From Strongyloides papillosus (Eukaryota; Nematoda; Chromadorea; Rhabditida; Strongyloididae), in NCBI GenBank assembly GCA_005656395.1, contig SRSI01000013.1, forward strand, positions 1,426,001-1,490,000: a stretch of 64,000 nucleotides of DNA, read 5' to 3'. The position numbers and the translations under genes are program-made. Shown here one piece after another: positions 10,585-24,461 of this stretch (the stretch's first letter is position 1; the number at the start of each line of letters is the position of its first letter). Under the pieces are notes generated by a model. That model was not told the DNA's origin, did no database searches, and saw only the letters and a list, made by a program, of their open reading frames with translations.

Positions 10585-13500
10585 AATAGAAATGTCTAAG
10601 AGATGTGTTAAAAAATATAATTATTTTTATTTTATTGATAGAGTAACAAATGATGATTGGTAAATTTGATTATTTTTAATGAATATAAAATATGGATGAA
10701 TGTAAGGCTTTCTCTTATTGTAAATTGTAATATATTGTAAACTATTTTGAATGTAAATATTATCTAATACTAATATTAGGTTTTTAAAAATAAATGTTGA
10801 TTTTAAAGAAAATAATTTTAAAATATTTTAACTTTGTCAAAAATGATTATTTTTTATCATAATTAGAATCAACAACTTTTTGCCAATTTGTTAGAAGCTT
10901 ATCGGCTTTTTTTAAAGAATATACTACTTCCGGGATTAAAAAACTACAAAACGACTGATTTTTGATTTATGTGAATTAGTTAAAGTTTTATTCTATTGAA
11001 ACTGTTTATTTAATGAAGAGATGATAAATTGTTAATGAAAGATCTGATGAAAAAGAAAATTTGAGATAGAGTTTTATATCTCAACCAATTTATATAGTCC
11101 TCGGATTGCTGCTTTTTAGGTTATTTTATACTGAAATTCTCAAGATATTATTTTTAATAATAATTGGATTATCGCCATTTTTTTCCATTTTCAAAGCTCA
11201 TTTCCACTACGAATTTTTTAAACCGAAATTATATTGAGAGTTTTGTATATAACTTTGAGCTTACTCCTGTGTTTTTTTTAGTATTTCAGGTACAGTTCTT
11301 TGAAATTTCAATTCTTTAATAAAATTACTCGTAAATTTTTTTTAGATATATTATTTTTTTTGTACTATAGTAAATTCTAAATAGACCATGATGATAAACA
11401 ATTTTATGAAAAAGATGGATTTCAATTTGATTTATAAGATGTCATATATTTTTAGTAATAGGTAACACATAAATAAGTTATTGCAATTTAAAAAAAATAT
11501 ATTACTAAAATTGGCATTTAGTTTAAACAACTTAATGTTTAATTTAATTTTCTTAAATGTTCTGGTATATATGCTTGTTATTTTATTATATTTTTCTTAT
11601 AAACATTTTTGTATTAAAAACGATTAAAATGTATTTTTATTTAAAGTTTCTTTTTGATTGATGTTTTATTATAATAGAAAAATTTTTAAGTTATAAGATG
11701 ATAACGACTTGATATTAACGAATTTGTGTTAAAGTTGTTTATTGATGATTTATTGTTTGGGGCTTGATGATAGAACTACTTCTTTTTTGAAGAAACAATA
11801 TTGAGACATAATATGTGATGAACTATTAAAAATTATTACAACTCAACCACTTTTTGATTTATCTATTATGAATTGGCAAATTTATTATTTGAAAGTAATA
11901 AATTTTTATATTTTATAGCAACTTCGTCAAAATTATATTTTTATTTATTACATTCTTTTACTCTCTCCCTGTTTATCTTTTTTCTTTCACGCTCTCTACA
12001 ATGTAATTGGTAAACTTTTGAAACTTAAATATTTGGAGGTTTTTTTTATATTTTTCTTTAACAAAAAAGAAAACCATTAAAATTCAGAAGATATTAATTT
12101 GTAATGTAGGAAAACAAAAGTGAAAATTACATTAATGTAATATATGAGAAAAATATTTTTTATTTGTTAAAGTAAGTAACAAAAAAGTTAATATAATATT
12201 TATTAATTTGTAAAAACAAATTAATGTGTAATTTAAGAATCTCTAATTCATGTACTTTGTTAGTTTAAAAGTATATTTTTGTTTAAATATAACAATGAGG
12301 TTGATTAAAATGATAACTTAAATTGCGTTAAAGCAATGTTAAGAATAGTGTAGTAACATTTTTACTAATCTTTGAAATTGAAATTTTTTACATCATCAAG
12401 GTATTATCAAAATTTATTATATCTTTATTAAAAATCATTAACTTTTTTTTCATCAAATTAAATATCACTTTACAATTCATATGTCATCATTTAGTACTTT
12501 TATACGCAAGTTGCCGTTGAAAATTAATTTTAACTTTATAAGAATTTTTATATTTATCAATGTTTATAGATATAAAAATAATATTAATATTTAACAAATA
12601 TTAATTTTAATAGACTTTTTTCACTATATAATAGTCTTTATCTTTGTCATTATCATTATTAAATAATATATTATATTATGGCAATAAGATTATTTAATAT
12701 AATTTTAATTCATTGTTGTACAATAAAAATTACCCATCAATTAAATTGCCACTTTTTACCACTGATTAAATAATTAAGTGTGAAATTTGTTATAGGGTGC
12801 ATAATATTATAAGATTAATGACATTTATCTAGTATTTTTGATAATAACTAAAATATAAAGGTGCTTCTTTTTCAATGTTAAACATTTATCAGTAATTCTT
12901 TACTCTTTCTATAACTTATTTTATGAAAGAAGGACCTAGATTTTGAGCACTTTTTTTATTTAAGATATATTAAAAATTCTTTCTATTTATCTTAAATTAT
13001 TTAAATTAATCTCCTAATTTTAAAGATAAATTGGAAAAAAAAACATTGATGTGTACACTTTTTTTCCATGATTGTTTGTTAAAAAATTAAAATGTTCCTC
13101 CATTAACCATTTTGTTATTCATTTCCAACTTAAAAAAAAAGATTCCTCCTTAAAATTAAATAATTTTTATCTGGAAAAAAAATAAAATTTCTACATTGAT
13201 GGTATATTTTTTTACAATATATCCATTTACATTATCTCAACTCTATCAATCTTAAGTTCTAATTTCAATCAAATAAATATATATCTATATGTCTTTCTTA
13301 AAAAGAATTTTATAAAATAGGATAAATATTAAAACTGCTTCTAATTTTATGGACAAATTTTGATATCATTACAAAAAAAAGTTTAAAAATAGAACAAAAG
13401 TTGTAAATTAGTGATTTAAACATTCTTTCTATTACTTTATTTAAAAGTCTCTTCTCCTATATATTATACATTGAAAGAGCTGTAAATTAATCAAATTTAT

Positions 13501-16500
13501 ATTATATTTTTACTGTTAGAAAAACATATATATTTAGATTTTAAATTATTATGACAAATATTCTTTTTTTAATTCATTGAGAAATATGATAGAAAAAATG
13601 TTATATAGCAATAAAAGAAAGATATTTAATAGTACAAATTCATTATTCAATTATAAAATCTTTTTTTTCTAGATAAAGAATTGTCCTTTATTTAATATAA
13701 TTATATATACATTAGTTTTATTATTAAATATGATATAAATTATTAATACTAAATTTTTAAAAGTTTTTCCAAAAGATTCTACTTTTGTTTCATATATAAT
13801 ATGAATTTGAAAATGATATAAATTTGACTATTTATATCATTCTATAAATATATTCAAAAAATTTATTATATAAAAATATATATCCAGACTGATTGAATTA
13901 TCATTCAAATCTACTGAAAAATGATTATAAAAAGCATTATGTCATTCTTCAATTAGATGAATGAGTTTATTCAACTCACAGTTTACAATGATAATACATG
14001 TTTCCTTTTCTTTAACAATCTTTTCATTTATAAATGCTTATATTTCTATATGATAAACTAATGTTACTATATTTAAATTATTTATTATTGCTCGAAGTTA
14101 GGGGAAAAAGATAGCATGTCATTAAATTTAAATTAATTTAAAAGTCCAACAATTATTACCTTTTTTTACAGTAGAATAGTTAGAATTTATGTAAAAAAAC
14201 AATCTTATATATTACTTTAAGTAAGTGTGTAGTCATTCTCTATATGCACCATATTTATTATTATTTCTTTTATATTTTTTTATAGTTAATATGTTATTAC
14301 CAGAGACATAATAAATTATAAATAATAATAACTGTAAGATGTTTATAAATTAATTGTGGTTATTTAATTGATATTATTAATTCAAATATTCTATATTTTT
14401 AGATAAAATTTTAATAAAAAAATGATTTATCCATTTCTCCTATGTGAAAAATATAAATTTTATCATTTCCCTTATGTAAGTATCATTAACAAATTATGTT
14501 ATTTACGTCTACAAATAAAATATTACTTAATTATTTTTATGAAGTAGTTAAATAAAGTTGATTAAAACTTTAAAACTATTTCAATAAAAATAAGAGTGAT
14601 TTGTGTGTTTATTTGATATCAATCACAAAACCTTGTTACATCTATTATTGTCTTTCGTTAGACAATATAAATAATAAACACACCTATATAACACCTAATC
14701 TCTATATAAATTATTATTAGAATGTTTTAATTGCTTCTTTTTTGATGTTGGAATTAACAAAATTTAAAAGATCTATTAATAACATCTTCTTTAGATAATA
14801 TTTTATACAAAGAATTTAATTTACATATAAAACATTTTAAAAGTTATTTATAAGTAGATTTTTTCTATGCGTTATTTTAAATTATTATGTAAATAAAAGT
14901 AAAAAAATTAACTTCTTATCATATTTCTTAGTTTGGGTCAATGATGAAGAAGGAGAATTATTGGATAAACCTCCTGGGAAGTTGAATTTTTCTTTTATTT
15001 CTCGTGAACGCACTTTTATATTTATTTGGTAAATTATTGCTTTTAATAGCTTCATCTATCTATAAATATGTAAGTTTAAAATTTACATTTCTATTTTTAA
15101 CATCCCTCTCTCTCTCTTGCACTTTCGCCGAATTTTGTCAGCCCAAAAACTTACCGTTCCATCTTGATTGAAAAATTTTTTATGTACATTTTTGATTTTA
15201 TTTATTCCCAACAACTTAAAAATGCCATATCAAAATATTTTGATATCATTAATTTTCCACTTTCATATTCCAGTTTTTTATACTACCAATTACTTTATCA
15301 TTAAATGATAAGATAAAAATATTTATCTTAATCACTTTTACTTAACCATCTTATTCTTTTTTCCTCCTAAACACTCAATAAAGGGAAATATTTAAAATAA
15401 AAATTATCCCAACTACATAAAGATATCCCTTATTATAAAGTGTTTAATCATATAAAGAAACATAAGATATTATCAGATTTTAAAATAAAAATCCGGAAAA
15501 GATGATATTATTGAACTGTAAAAATATAAGTTTAGTTAGGAGTAAAAAAGTATTTTATATAGAATTTGGAGGAAACTTAATTTTTTATCTTCTTGACATC
15601 ATATATCATTTTATTGAATATCTTGAAGTAACATGGTAAAAAAACTATTTATCAAATATTTCATTTTTTTTCATTATTAACGCCTATTTTATTAATAGCA
15701 TTTGTGTATATGGAGAAGGCAAGAAAGTATGTTTCCTTATTCTTCGAATATTTTAATGAATATCTCTTATGTTTCCATCCATATTGACACATCTTTTTTT
15801 GTAGTTTTTTTATTGTTAAAATTATATTAATTTCTAATAAAACTAAAAGTTTTTAAGTATAGCAAAAAAAAATTTGTTTTTTAATACTTATCAAGTGTAT
15901 ACTTACAACTTACATTTTTGAAAAAAATATCTCCTATAAATCTAATTTCTTTTTTGATAGAAGTTAAAAACATACTAGAATAAACAGAATCTCTTATAAG
16001 TACTATCTATTAAGATGTATTGAGAGAAAATTTTATCCTTTCTCGGAGAAATTAACATTTTTTAACCATATTTTCAGTAAAATATACCATCTGTTATTAA
16101 AAGGTATTACAATGTTATTGTAAAAAATTAATCTTTTATAAATGTTTATTCTTAGTACATATTTGATCATCAAATAAATAAAAAAATTTACTTTTAATAT
16201 GTATACTATAAAAGGAAAACTATATTGTAAATTAAAAATTGTATTTTTCATTATTTTTTTAATTTAAATTCTGCTACAAACTTTTGTTTACTATTATGAA
16301 AAAAAGTTATTAGGGAAATATAATTGTGGACCTCAAAGGCATTTAACTTTTAAATTTTAATACATCAATGATTTGAGTAACAAAAAATAAAAAACTATAA
16401 AAGTGTAGCTTTAAGGAAAATTAAACTTTATAAAAAATGATTTTAAGGAAAAGAAAGTTCAACAATATATAATCGTTTGTTTACTTTTTTAACATTCAAA

Positions 16501-16783
16501 AATTACTAAACATATTAAAAATAACAACATTAAATGCTTTCTGATGCTTAAATTATAAGTATTCAATGTAAAAAATATATACATACAAAAAAGAATATAT
16601 AAAATGCTTTATTAATTTATATTTTTTTTAATTTTCTCATTTTATTATACTTTTTATCCATTTAGAGGAAATATTTAAAAATAATGGCAAGATTAATTTA
16701 TTTTTTTTCATTTTAATATTCGTACATTTATATTAAATTTTCTATATTTAAATACTATATTATTACATATTATGAATCATTTC
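10585..16783. other. Large intergenic gap, no supported gene
   Basis: About 6.2 kb with no open frame having a family pattern or a chain of splice-compatible exons. It contains the 3' UTR of the UGT gene (AATAAA at 10789). A slightly GC-richer open patch near 14930-15030 reads as about 40 codons but has no recognisable similarity. No tandem repeat, transposon end or RNA gene was recognised. Confidence 0.5.
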
Positions 16784-16785
16784 AG
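16784..16785 (+). promoter_or_regulatory. Probable trans-splice acceptor of the GPCR gene
   Basis: The AG of atcatttcag lies five bases before the ATG at 16791, with no upstream exon. It decides between this start and the out-of-frame ATG at 16772, which would be removed. Confidence 0.55.
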
Positions 16786-16790
16786 AAATC

Positions 16791-18612
16791 ATGGAAAATT
16801 CTTCCATTGATCTTTATGATATTAATAACATGGTTGACGATAGTAATAATACATTGAGTGGAAATACTCTTACACCACCTGAAGGTTGTTTTGATTTATA
16901 TCATCCAATAATTATTCCAAGATTTTATCTTGTTTGTGTTGCTGGATTTATAACTTCTATCGTTAGTATAATTGAAAATTCGTTTCTATTTTTTCTTTTT
17001 GCAAAAAAGTAAGTCTTTACATAGTATCAAATTAAAATATAAAAATTTGTTTTCAAATACTAAAATATTTTGTTATTTTAGAAAAAGTAATCGTAATCAC
17101 TATAATTTATATCTCATGTTAATTGCTATTATTGATGTTTTTATGGGGATTTCATATATCTTACTTATGGTAGTAAATGTCTCTGCAGATTATTTTCAAT
17201 CTCTTATCCTCCTACGACTTTGGTAAGGAAATTAATTATTTTTTCATGAAAACAAAATCTCTTTTCTAGGTATTTTTATGTTGTTCCAATGATTACAATA
17301 TCTCATGTAGCAATGACGTCATCAGCTATGTGTATCTTAGCAGCAACATTTGAAAGGTATTGTATTACAGTTAACTCAAAATACACAGATTTTGTAAAAG
17401 AAAATCGAATTTTTATTGCTTTAGGAAGCCTTTTTATTGCCATTTTTAATAAAGGAAGTATGTTTTTTGAGTTTGAAGTAAGTAATTTGTACTTTTAACA
17501 ACTAGAGAATATATATTTCTCTCTTTTTTCAGATAATTACAAATGAGACTTGTTTTGGTACAATGAACGAATATGCAATAATTCCAACCAGCTTGATAGA
17601 TTCATCATGTTATACTATTTTTAGAGTATGGTATAGAAATATTGCTACTGTTTTTTTGCCTTTTTTTGCTTTAGCATATCTTAATGCTAGAATTGTTAGA
17701 GCTTTAGCTAAACAACAAAGACTTGACTATTGTGCTGACTTGATTTTAGCTAATTCAAAGAATCATCCGGATAAAGAGAAAAGTCGTCGTAAAGTATGTT
17801 TAAAGTTTATTAAATTTTTTTACCACATTAAAATGATAATTTATTGATACATATGTTTTTTTGTTTTTTTTAAGATATTAACAAGGAGCGCTACAAGAAC
17901 ATTAGTATTAGTCGTAATTACCTATCTTATTTCAAATGTCGTAAATGTTATTTTAACAGTTGGAGAGTATGTCAACAAATTACAATTACAGACATATTAC
18001 ACTGAGTAAGTATTTTTAATTTGAAAGTAATTTATCATTTTTAACACTCTTTTTTCTTAAGTGCATATTTTATTCTATTGGATGCCTCCTCCTTTTTATG
18101 TGTACTAGCTTCTGCTCTTCGACTCCCAATTTATATGACCTGTCAATCACAATTGAGAGAAGAAGTTTTGAATCTTTTGAAGCATAAATTAAGAAAAGAC
18201 AACTTGATAGATGAAAGTAATAATAGTAGCAATAGTAACAATAATGTTGGAGTTCCATTGTTAACATACAAAAAGGATGATCTAACAATTAGTGTTAGAT
18301 TAGATGATAATATTAAATCAACCATGGTATGTTAATACTATTAAATTAATTTAAAAATTCAGGTTTAACTTTTTTTAGGATTTTAAAAATGATTTGTTAA
18401 GTAATGAAGATGAAAAAGATGAAGAAGAGGTACCAACAATGGTGGGGCAAGGTAATGAAAATAATTTGAATGTTGATGGAGACAATGAGGATTTCCAAAT
18501 ATTATGGGATATTAATGATCCAGTGGAATGTCAACGTATAAATTTACCTTATAAGAATGACTTTTTTCAATACATTATATTTAGTGGTTCCCAAAAAGAA
18601 AGTATATTGTAA
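16791..18612 (+). CDS. Class A (rhodopsin-like) GPCR, neuropeptide receptor type
   Basis: Predicted 485 residues from seven exons: 16791-17008, 17082-17222, 17270-17477, 17533-17793, 17875-18005, 18062-18326 and 18379-18612. It has an N-glycosylatable extracellular end (NSS, NNT), seven hydrophobic segments, the TM2 aspartate in AIIDVFMG, and a TM3 end reading FERY in place of DRY. A cysteine in NETCFG of extracellular loop 2 fits a disulfide. TM7 ends in ALRLPIYMTCQ rather than NPxxY. A basic amphipathic helix (REEVLNLLKHKLRK) follows, then an acidic, Asn/Ser-rich cytoplasmic tail. The pattern fits nematode FMRFamide-like peptide receptors, but I cannot name the ortholog or ligand. Candidate poly(A) signal at 18678-18683, 66 bases after the stop. 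Confidence 0.85.
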
Positions 18613-21600
18613 TCATCTTCTATAACAATATAATGACTTCTACACACTCTAACAACATATACCTTTAGAAAAAAAGAAATAAATACTGCAAAATTGCTGG
18701 CATTTCTAGAAATTTTAACTATCATAATATTTGAAGCATATATACATAAAACATTGCTAATGGGAACGCGCAATTAATGTGAACAAAATTTTTCTAGTCT
18801 TTCCATTCAACATCAAAAATTTTTACTCACTCACTATTCAATTTTCTTTTTACCATAATTACATTTTAATTGATAAAACTTTATAAAAGATAATGTTCAA
18901 AAATAAGAGAAGTAAAACTAGCTTTTTAACTTACATTATATTAACTATTGTGATCAATTTTTTTTTGTCATCAATTTTTGCGCTTAATCGTACATCTTTA
19001 TTGCTTCATTATTATTAACAATTAATTTTGTTTATTGCTTCAAAACAAACATACTCCTATTACGTGTCCAGAGCATTAATTTAGAATAAATTTATAAATA
19101 AATATTATATATTATATTTCTTAATAATAAAATGCTTATCATAAACTTTTTATAAACAGTAAAGAATTTTTTATTATATAAATTATATTTTATAACCTAT
19201 TATATTTCTCATTAACATATGATAACACTTATATTTAATTAAATAAAAGATGGAATCATATATACAATATTATTACTACCTAATATAAATATAGATTATA
19301 AGATCTTTTTCAAAAGTATCTACTAAATTTGTTTTTTAAAACGGTCCTTAACAATTTTATGAGTAAATTGACATGTGTCCATTACAAGATTGACCTTCCT
19401 CAATTTAATAACTTATTTACAACTTATTCTTTACACAAATATAAATATATAATATACATATTTTCTTTTCTCCTTCTTATTATAGGATTGGCTCATTAAA
19501 GATAGGTAAAGAATGAGATATATTTGAAGTATCATTTAAAATAATTTCATTCTTCTAAATCATTACTCCTACCACTTCAATTATAATATTTTTAATTCTT
19601 ACATATTAACAGTAACATTTAACTATTTGTTTACCACTAAATACTCAATTACTATTGTACCCCCTAACTTTTATTAATGATCCAAATCTGGAAATAAAAA
19701 GAAAATTTATCTTTTTGTTAAAAAAGATCATGTTGAATTGTATTTATAATTAACAGACCATGCCATTATGACGTTTTTAAATTGTTTAAGGGGAAATAAT
19801 AAAAAATTATTCAACTACAATTAGAGAAAGGAGGAATACATGTGTCGGCATTGTATCTTTGATTAGTGCAAATTTACGTTTACAAGTTTAATTACTATTT
19901 TACAAAGTTCGATCTTGTAATCGAGATAGATGAAAAGAAATTATTTTAAATACCTCTCCATACCGACATAATGTTACAAAACTTTTTTTTATTATTATTA
20001 TCCCTTTCTCTACTTTACATAATATATTTAATTTACAATATTTATATTAATAGCTTCATGCTGTGCCTGTCTCATTACAGTGTCATCCTTTTTAGGTATC
20101 TTTAAATGTATCATTAAAAAATGCAGGTTAAAAATAGTAAATAATATGAAATAATAAATATGATACTATAATGTTGAACAATATAATAATGATTTATTGA
20201 GGATATTTCAAAAATTTTTCTATTCTTTTTATATTATCTTCTTCTTTTTTTCCTTTTATAATAAAAGCTACCTTTTTAAACATCAGGTCATTGGTAAGAG
20301 TAATAAATATCATTTAGTATAATATCAACCTATTATTCATTCACCTCTCATAATGATTCAGGTAAAAGCCTTCTACCATTTATTTGTATTTTTTTACCTC
20401 CTAAAGAAGTTTCCCATAATAACAAGGCCGTCCGTTTACACAATATTTCAATAAATAATATATAACAATTTATCTATAATTTATTGGATCATCTCAATAT
20501 TTTAATAAAAAAAAGAGTGAAAAACCTTTTTAATTCTATGGCGTAAATTGTTATAATCGCCTATTATTAATTATTTTTAACTACTTCTACCTCAATCAAA
20601 TGATTTATCAAATTAGATTGATAGAAGATATTTATATCGTATCAATTTGAAAATAAATTATATTACTTATAATGTTACAAATTTATTACTACTCGTTACT
20701 TATCACAATTCATGTTTTTACATATGTATATTATCAACAACTTATTTTACCTCATTTACCATTTTATTCATAAAATATTCAAAGAAAAGGAATATGTATT
20801 TGTGTTATGTGTGGTAAAATAAAATTGTAGTAAATTATATCTAAATGAGAGGTACTTTACACAAATTAGTAGTGTAAAACAAGTGTTTAATATCAATGGT
20901 TACATATATTCTTGTAAAAAGAAGGAATCAAATAAGATTTATCTGTTTATCCAACCAGAGGTCCTTCTTTTTCCAACAACCCATTATTATTATGTTTAAA
21001 TGATATATTTTCTTAATCATAAATAACTACTGTTTAAATTAAAATATAAAATCAGGTAAATTACCTATACCAATGTTTACACTTGTTATTAAAACTTTTG
21101 ATTAATTTATTATCACTAAAAATATAATGTGAAAAATGTCAACCACAATCAATTTTATTAGTGCCATAAAAACTTTTTATAGTATTTCTTTATTTTTTCA
21201 TTAAAAATACCATATAAAACTTTTTGTTTATTGATAAAGGCATTAATCAGTAAGCTATTTTCTTATTGATATCATACATCTTTACTTATTTACAATATAA
21301 TGATTCTCATTTAAAATTTTTATTGAAGCATGCAATACTTTACCATTTTATGACTCCTATTTCCTTACATTTAACTTCGTAACGCAACATTATTTTTTAA
21401 CAATTTTTAAATATCATCTACTTTGTGTCCTTCGCACATCATAACCAAAACTTTCTTTATTCATCCATTTTTTTTGCCTTCTTCAAATAACTTTCATAAA
21501 AAGAAATGATTTATAAAAGGAAATATTTTTTCTCCTTTTATAACTACTATCAATTTGTTACTTCAAATATTTTCGTGTTATTTTGATTTTAATTGTAAAG

Positions 21601-24422
21601 GACAAATAATCTATCATTAAGGTTATAAATAATTAACATAATTAAAAATTTTCAGTTTTCATTAATCATTATTATATTTTGGTTTATCCTAGGATAACTG
21701 TCATGAATATCCATAATTAATGAACTTCCATCCTTTGGTAGTTAAAAAAGAAAAGAACCGCTCATATTACGTTTTTGTATAATCATTAAACCATAAACAA
21801 TGGGATATTTTTAAACCATAAGATGGATAGGGATAGATATTCTAATGTTTAGAAGTACTTTAATGGTTTAACTATTACCGATATACTTCATTATCCTAGC
21901 TTAATATGATAACACTTTCCTTTGAAGGTGCCCGCGATAAAAATAGTTTCTTTTTATTATATATGTATATTAATAACACGCAATTTACATCTTGTCATTA
22001 ACACATACGATACATACATCTAACTTACTTTTCACTTCATATTTCTATATATATACTTTACCTGTTATAATTGAGACAAAATGCCGTTCTCTTAATATAA
22101 TTTAATAAGAATAAAACCACTATAAATCTCTTCTTTTCACAACATCGGGAATGATTTTTATCAAAAGATTATTATCCATAATTCATCAATTATAGGGATA
22201 TATGTTTATGAAGCCGTCAACCTCCACCTACAACTCGTAAATTCTTATGTATCGGTGTCTCTTTTTTTAATATTAAATATTGTCCAAATTTGCTACTTAT
22301 AAAACCATCAACTTGTCAAGATATTTTGTCTTTGATAACCAATCTCTCCGATTACCTAACCTTTTAACTACAACTTTTTTTGGATTACGTAAAAACTTTA
22401 ACCAGATATATAATATTCTATTACATTAGTAGTAATATTAGTTATTTGAAATATGAGAAGATTATCTGTTAACAACTTAATAGCATCTTAAATTAACAAA
22501 AATATATATCTATTTATTATAATTATTATATTCACTTATTCATTTTACGAAAACATAAAATATCATTTTTCATATTCAATTATACATTTACATATTTATT
22601 TAATAATCAAAATAGTTAAAATATTTTCTATAAAATCCTCCATCATTACACACATCTACACCTAAGGATTCTTTGTTTATAATGATATTTTTAATAATAA
22701 AATATTATAACTTTATATTTATTAAAAATCTACTTAATCCTATCACACGAATTTTCTCCCCATTTTATTGAGGGCTTGGAAAACTTTTTTCCCTATCAAA
22801 AAAAGATATACTGAAGCAAACATTCACAACATTTCACTTTAAAAAAATCATCCCTGCCAGCTTATGAATATTAACATAATATAGTTTACTATATTTTACC
22901 TGCTGATTTTCAGTTATGTTACATGCTGTGAAACTATTAGCACATACCTTCCAGTGGTTAAATATTTCACACATTTTATATAGGTAATCTACAACTTGTC
23001 ACTGAAGGTGAATAAGGAAGATGTCAATTCATATTGTTAGCTTGTTCACTCCTCCTTATAAAATCATGAGATAAATTGTATAAATATGATTACTTTGTAT
23101 CAAACTTTTTGTCTTATTCTTTTGTCATCACCACCTTCATCATTATCGTTCACACATCTTTATCTGTTAAAAATTATGATTCTATTATTATATTTTATTT
23201 ATATTAAGTTTTATATCTCAAAATATGAATCCTTTGATTTTTTTTCTTTTTGAAATATTTATTTACATTTTTGTGACATTTCCTTGTATTTAAATAATAA
23301 TAATATTAATTTTATTATTTTTTTGTTGTGTCATGAAAACTTTGTAGACATAATATAGTATTATTCACGAAATATATATATATTTTTTTGTTATGATATT
23401 AATAATACTACATATATAAGTTAAGTGACTTATATATATAATCATCCCCATCTGTTGGCAGTAGGTAAATTTATATTAATTTTGTACGTATATATAACAT
23501 GAACCTCGATAAGTTGACAGATTCATGTGATTCAGAGAATTTATTATCCTATATATTTATCTTCTCTGAAATTGTATATATATCCAAAACACTCCTAAAA
23601 TTTTTATCACATAACTGAAACCAAGAATATATATTTATATGAGAAGGCGGGTGTCTTGTATCATTAGGCGTCTCGAATGTATATATTTATATACATATAT
23701 ATTTATAATCTACCATAAATTAAATGAATCTCAGGGAGAAAAGGACATTCTATTTAAAGTTAGAGAAACACTTTTGTACTCGGCACCTTCGCGCAATGAT
23801 AATAATATAGTAGTTATTTATATTCATACATTTTGATCATCATTTATTCCTATTTTTTTTCTTATCTACTAATATTTTTTTCATTATCGACATGTGAAAG
23901 GGATTGAAAGAGAGGGAGTAAGTAAGAATAATATCAACTAATGATCATTCTTATAGTTTCTTAAAATAAATCTTTCTTATTATTTTTCTAAAACTATAAT
24001 TTTCTAGTAAATCAAAGTTACCCAATTGAAATAGTGTCTTTTTACACTAACTTATCCCTTAAATGCCAATGATGTCTCGAGAAACATCTGTTAAATCTTT
24101 TTTTAATTGTCCATATTCTCATTTATCCTACATATATATCTATACATGAATATTTGTGAAGTCTCGTCTCTTTCTTCACAAGTAGCGGAGTCTTTTATTT
24201 TTCAAGTGGTTTCACTATAACTCATTCCCTTTTTTATATACCGCTTATTAAGCCTCATTTTTATGTAAAGATTTCCTCTCTTTTTTATATATTATCCACC
24301 CATATTTGTTAGTAGTGGTTTTTTATCTCAAATTTCACAATTGATGGTTACACTTGTAATGCCAATTTGTATTTCTAATATTATTTCAATTCAACAATTT
24401 ATTAATAATTTGTTTTATTTTC
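18613..24422. other. Large intergenic gap, no supported gene
   Basis: About 5.8 kb without a supported gene. It begins with the GPCR 3' UTR and ends at the ephrin trans-splice site, so it probably carries ephrin upstream control sequences. A perfect 8-bp hairpin (ttgtgaag at 24154-24161 with cttcacaa at 24174-24181) lies 280 bp before the ephrin start. A frame at 23639-23836 shows no protein pattern. Confidence 0.5.
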
Positions 24423-24424
24423 AG
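24423..24424 (+). promoter_or_regulatory. Probable trans-splice acceptor of the ephrin gene
   Basis: The AG of gttttattttcag has a strong polypyrimidine tract and lies 37 bases before the ATG at 24462. No upstream coding exon is seen. Confidence 0.5.
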
Positions 24425-24461
24425 TTCCTATTAACAATAACCATAACATAAAGGAGAGAAA

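Noticed and set aside
14930..15050. Open patch reading VNDEEGELLDKPPGKLNF
   Set aside because: It has an acceptor-like ttcttag before it, but there is no matching donor chain, no start, and no family resemblance.
18070..18325. Two minus-strand frames over the GPCR tail
   Set aside because: They are shadows of the Asn/Ser-rich coding sequence; the poly-Leu run is the antisense of AAT/AGT-type codons.
23639..23836. 65-codon frame upstream of the ephrin gene
   Set aside because: No protein pattern and no splice partner; it overlaps simple TA-rich sequence.
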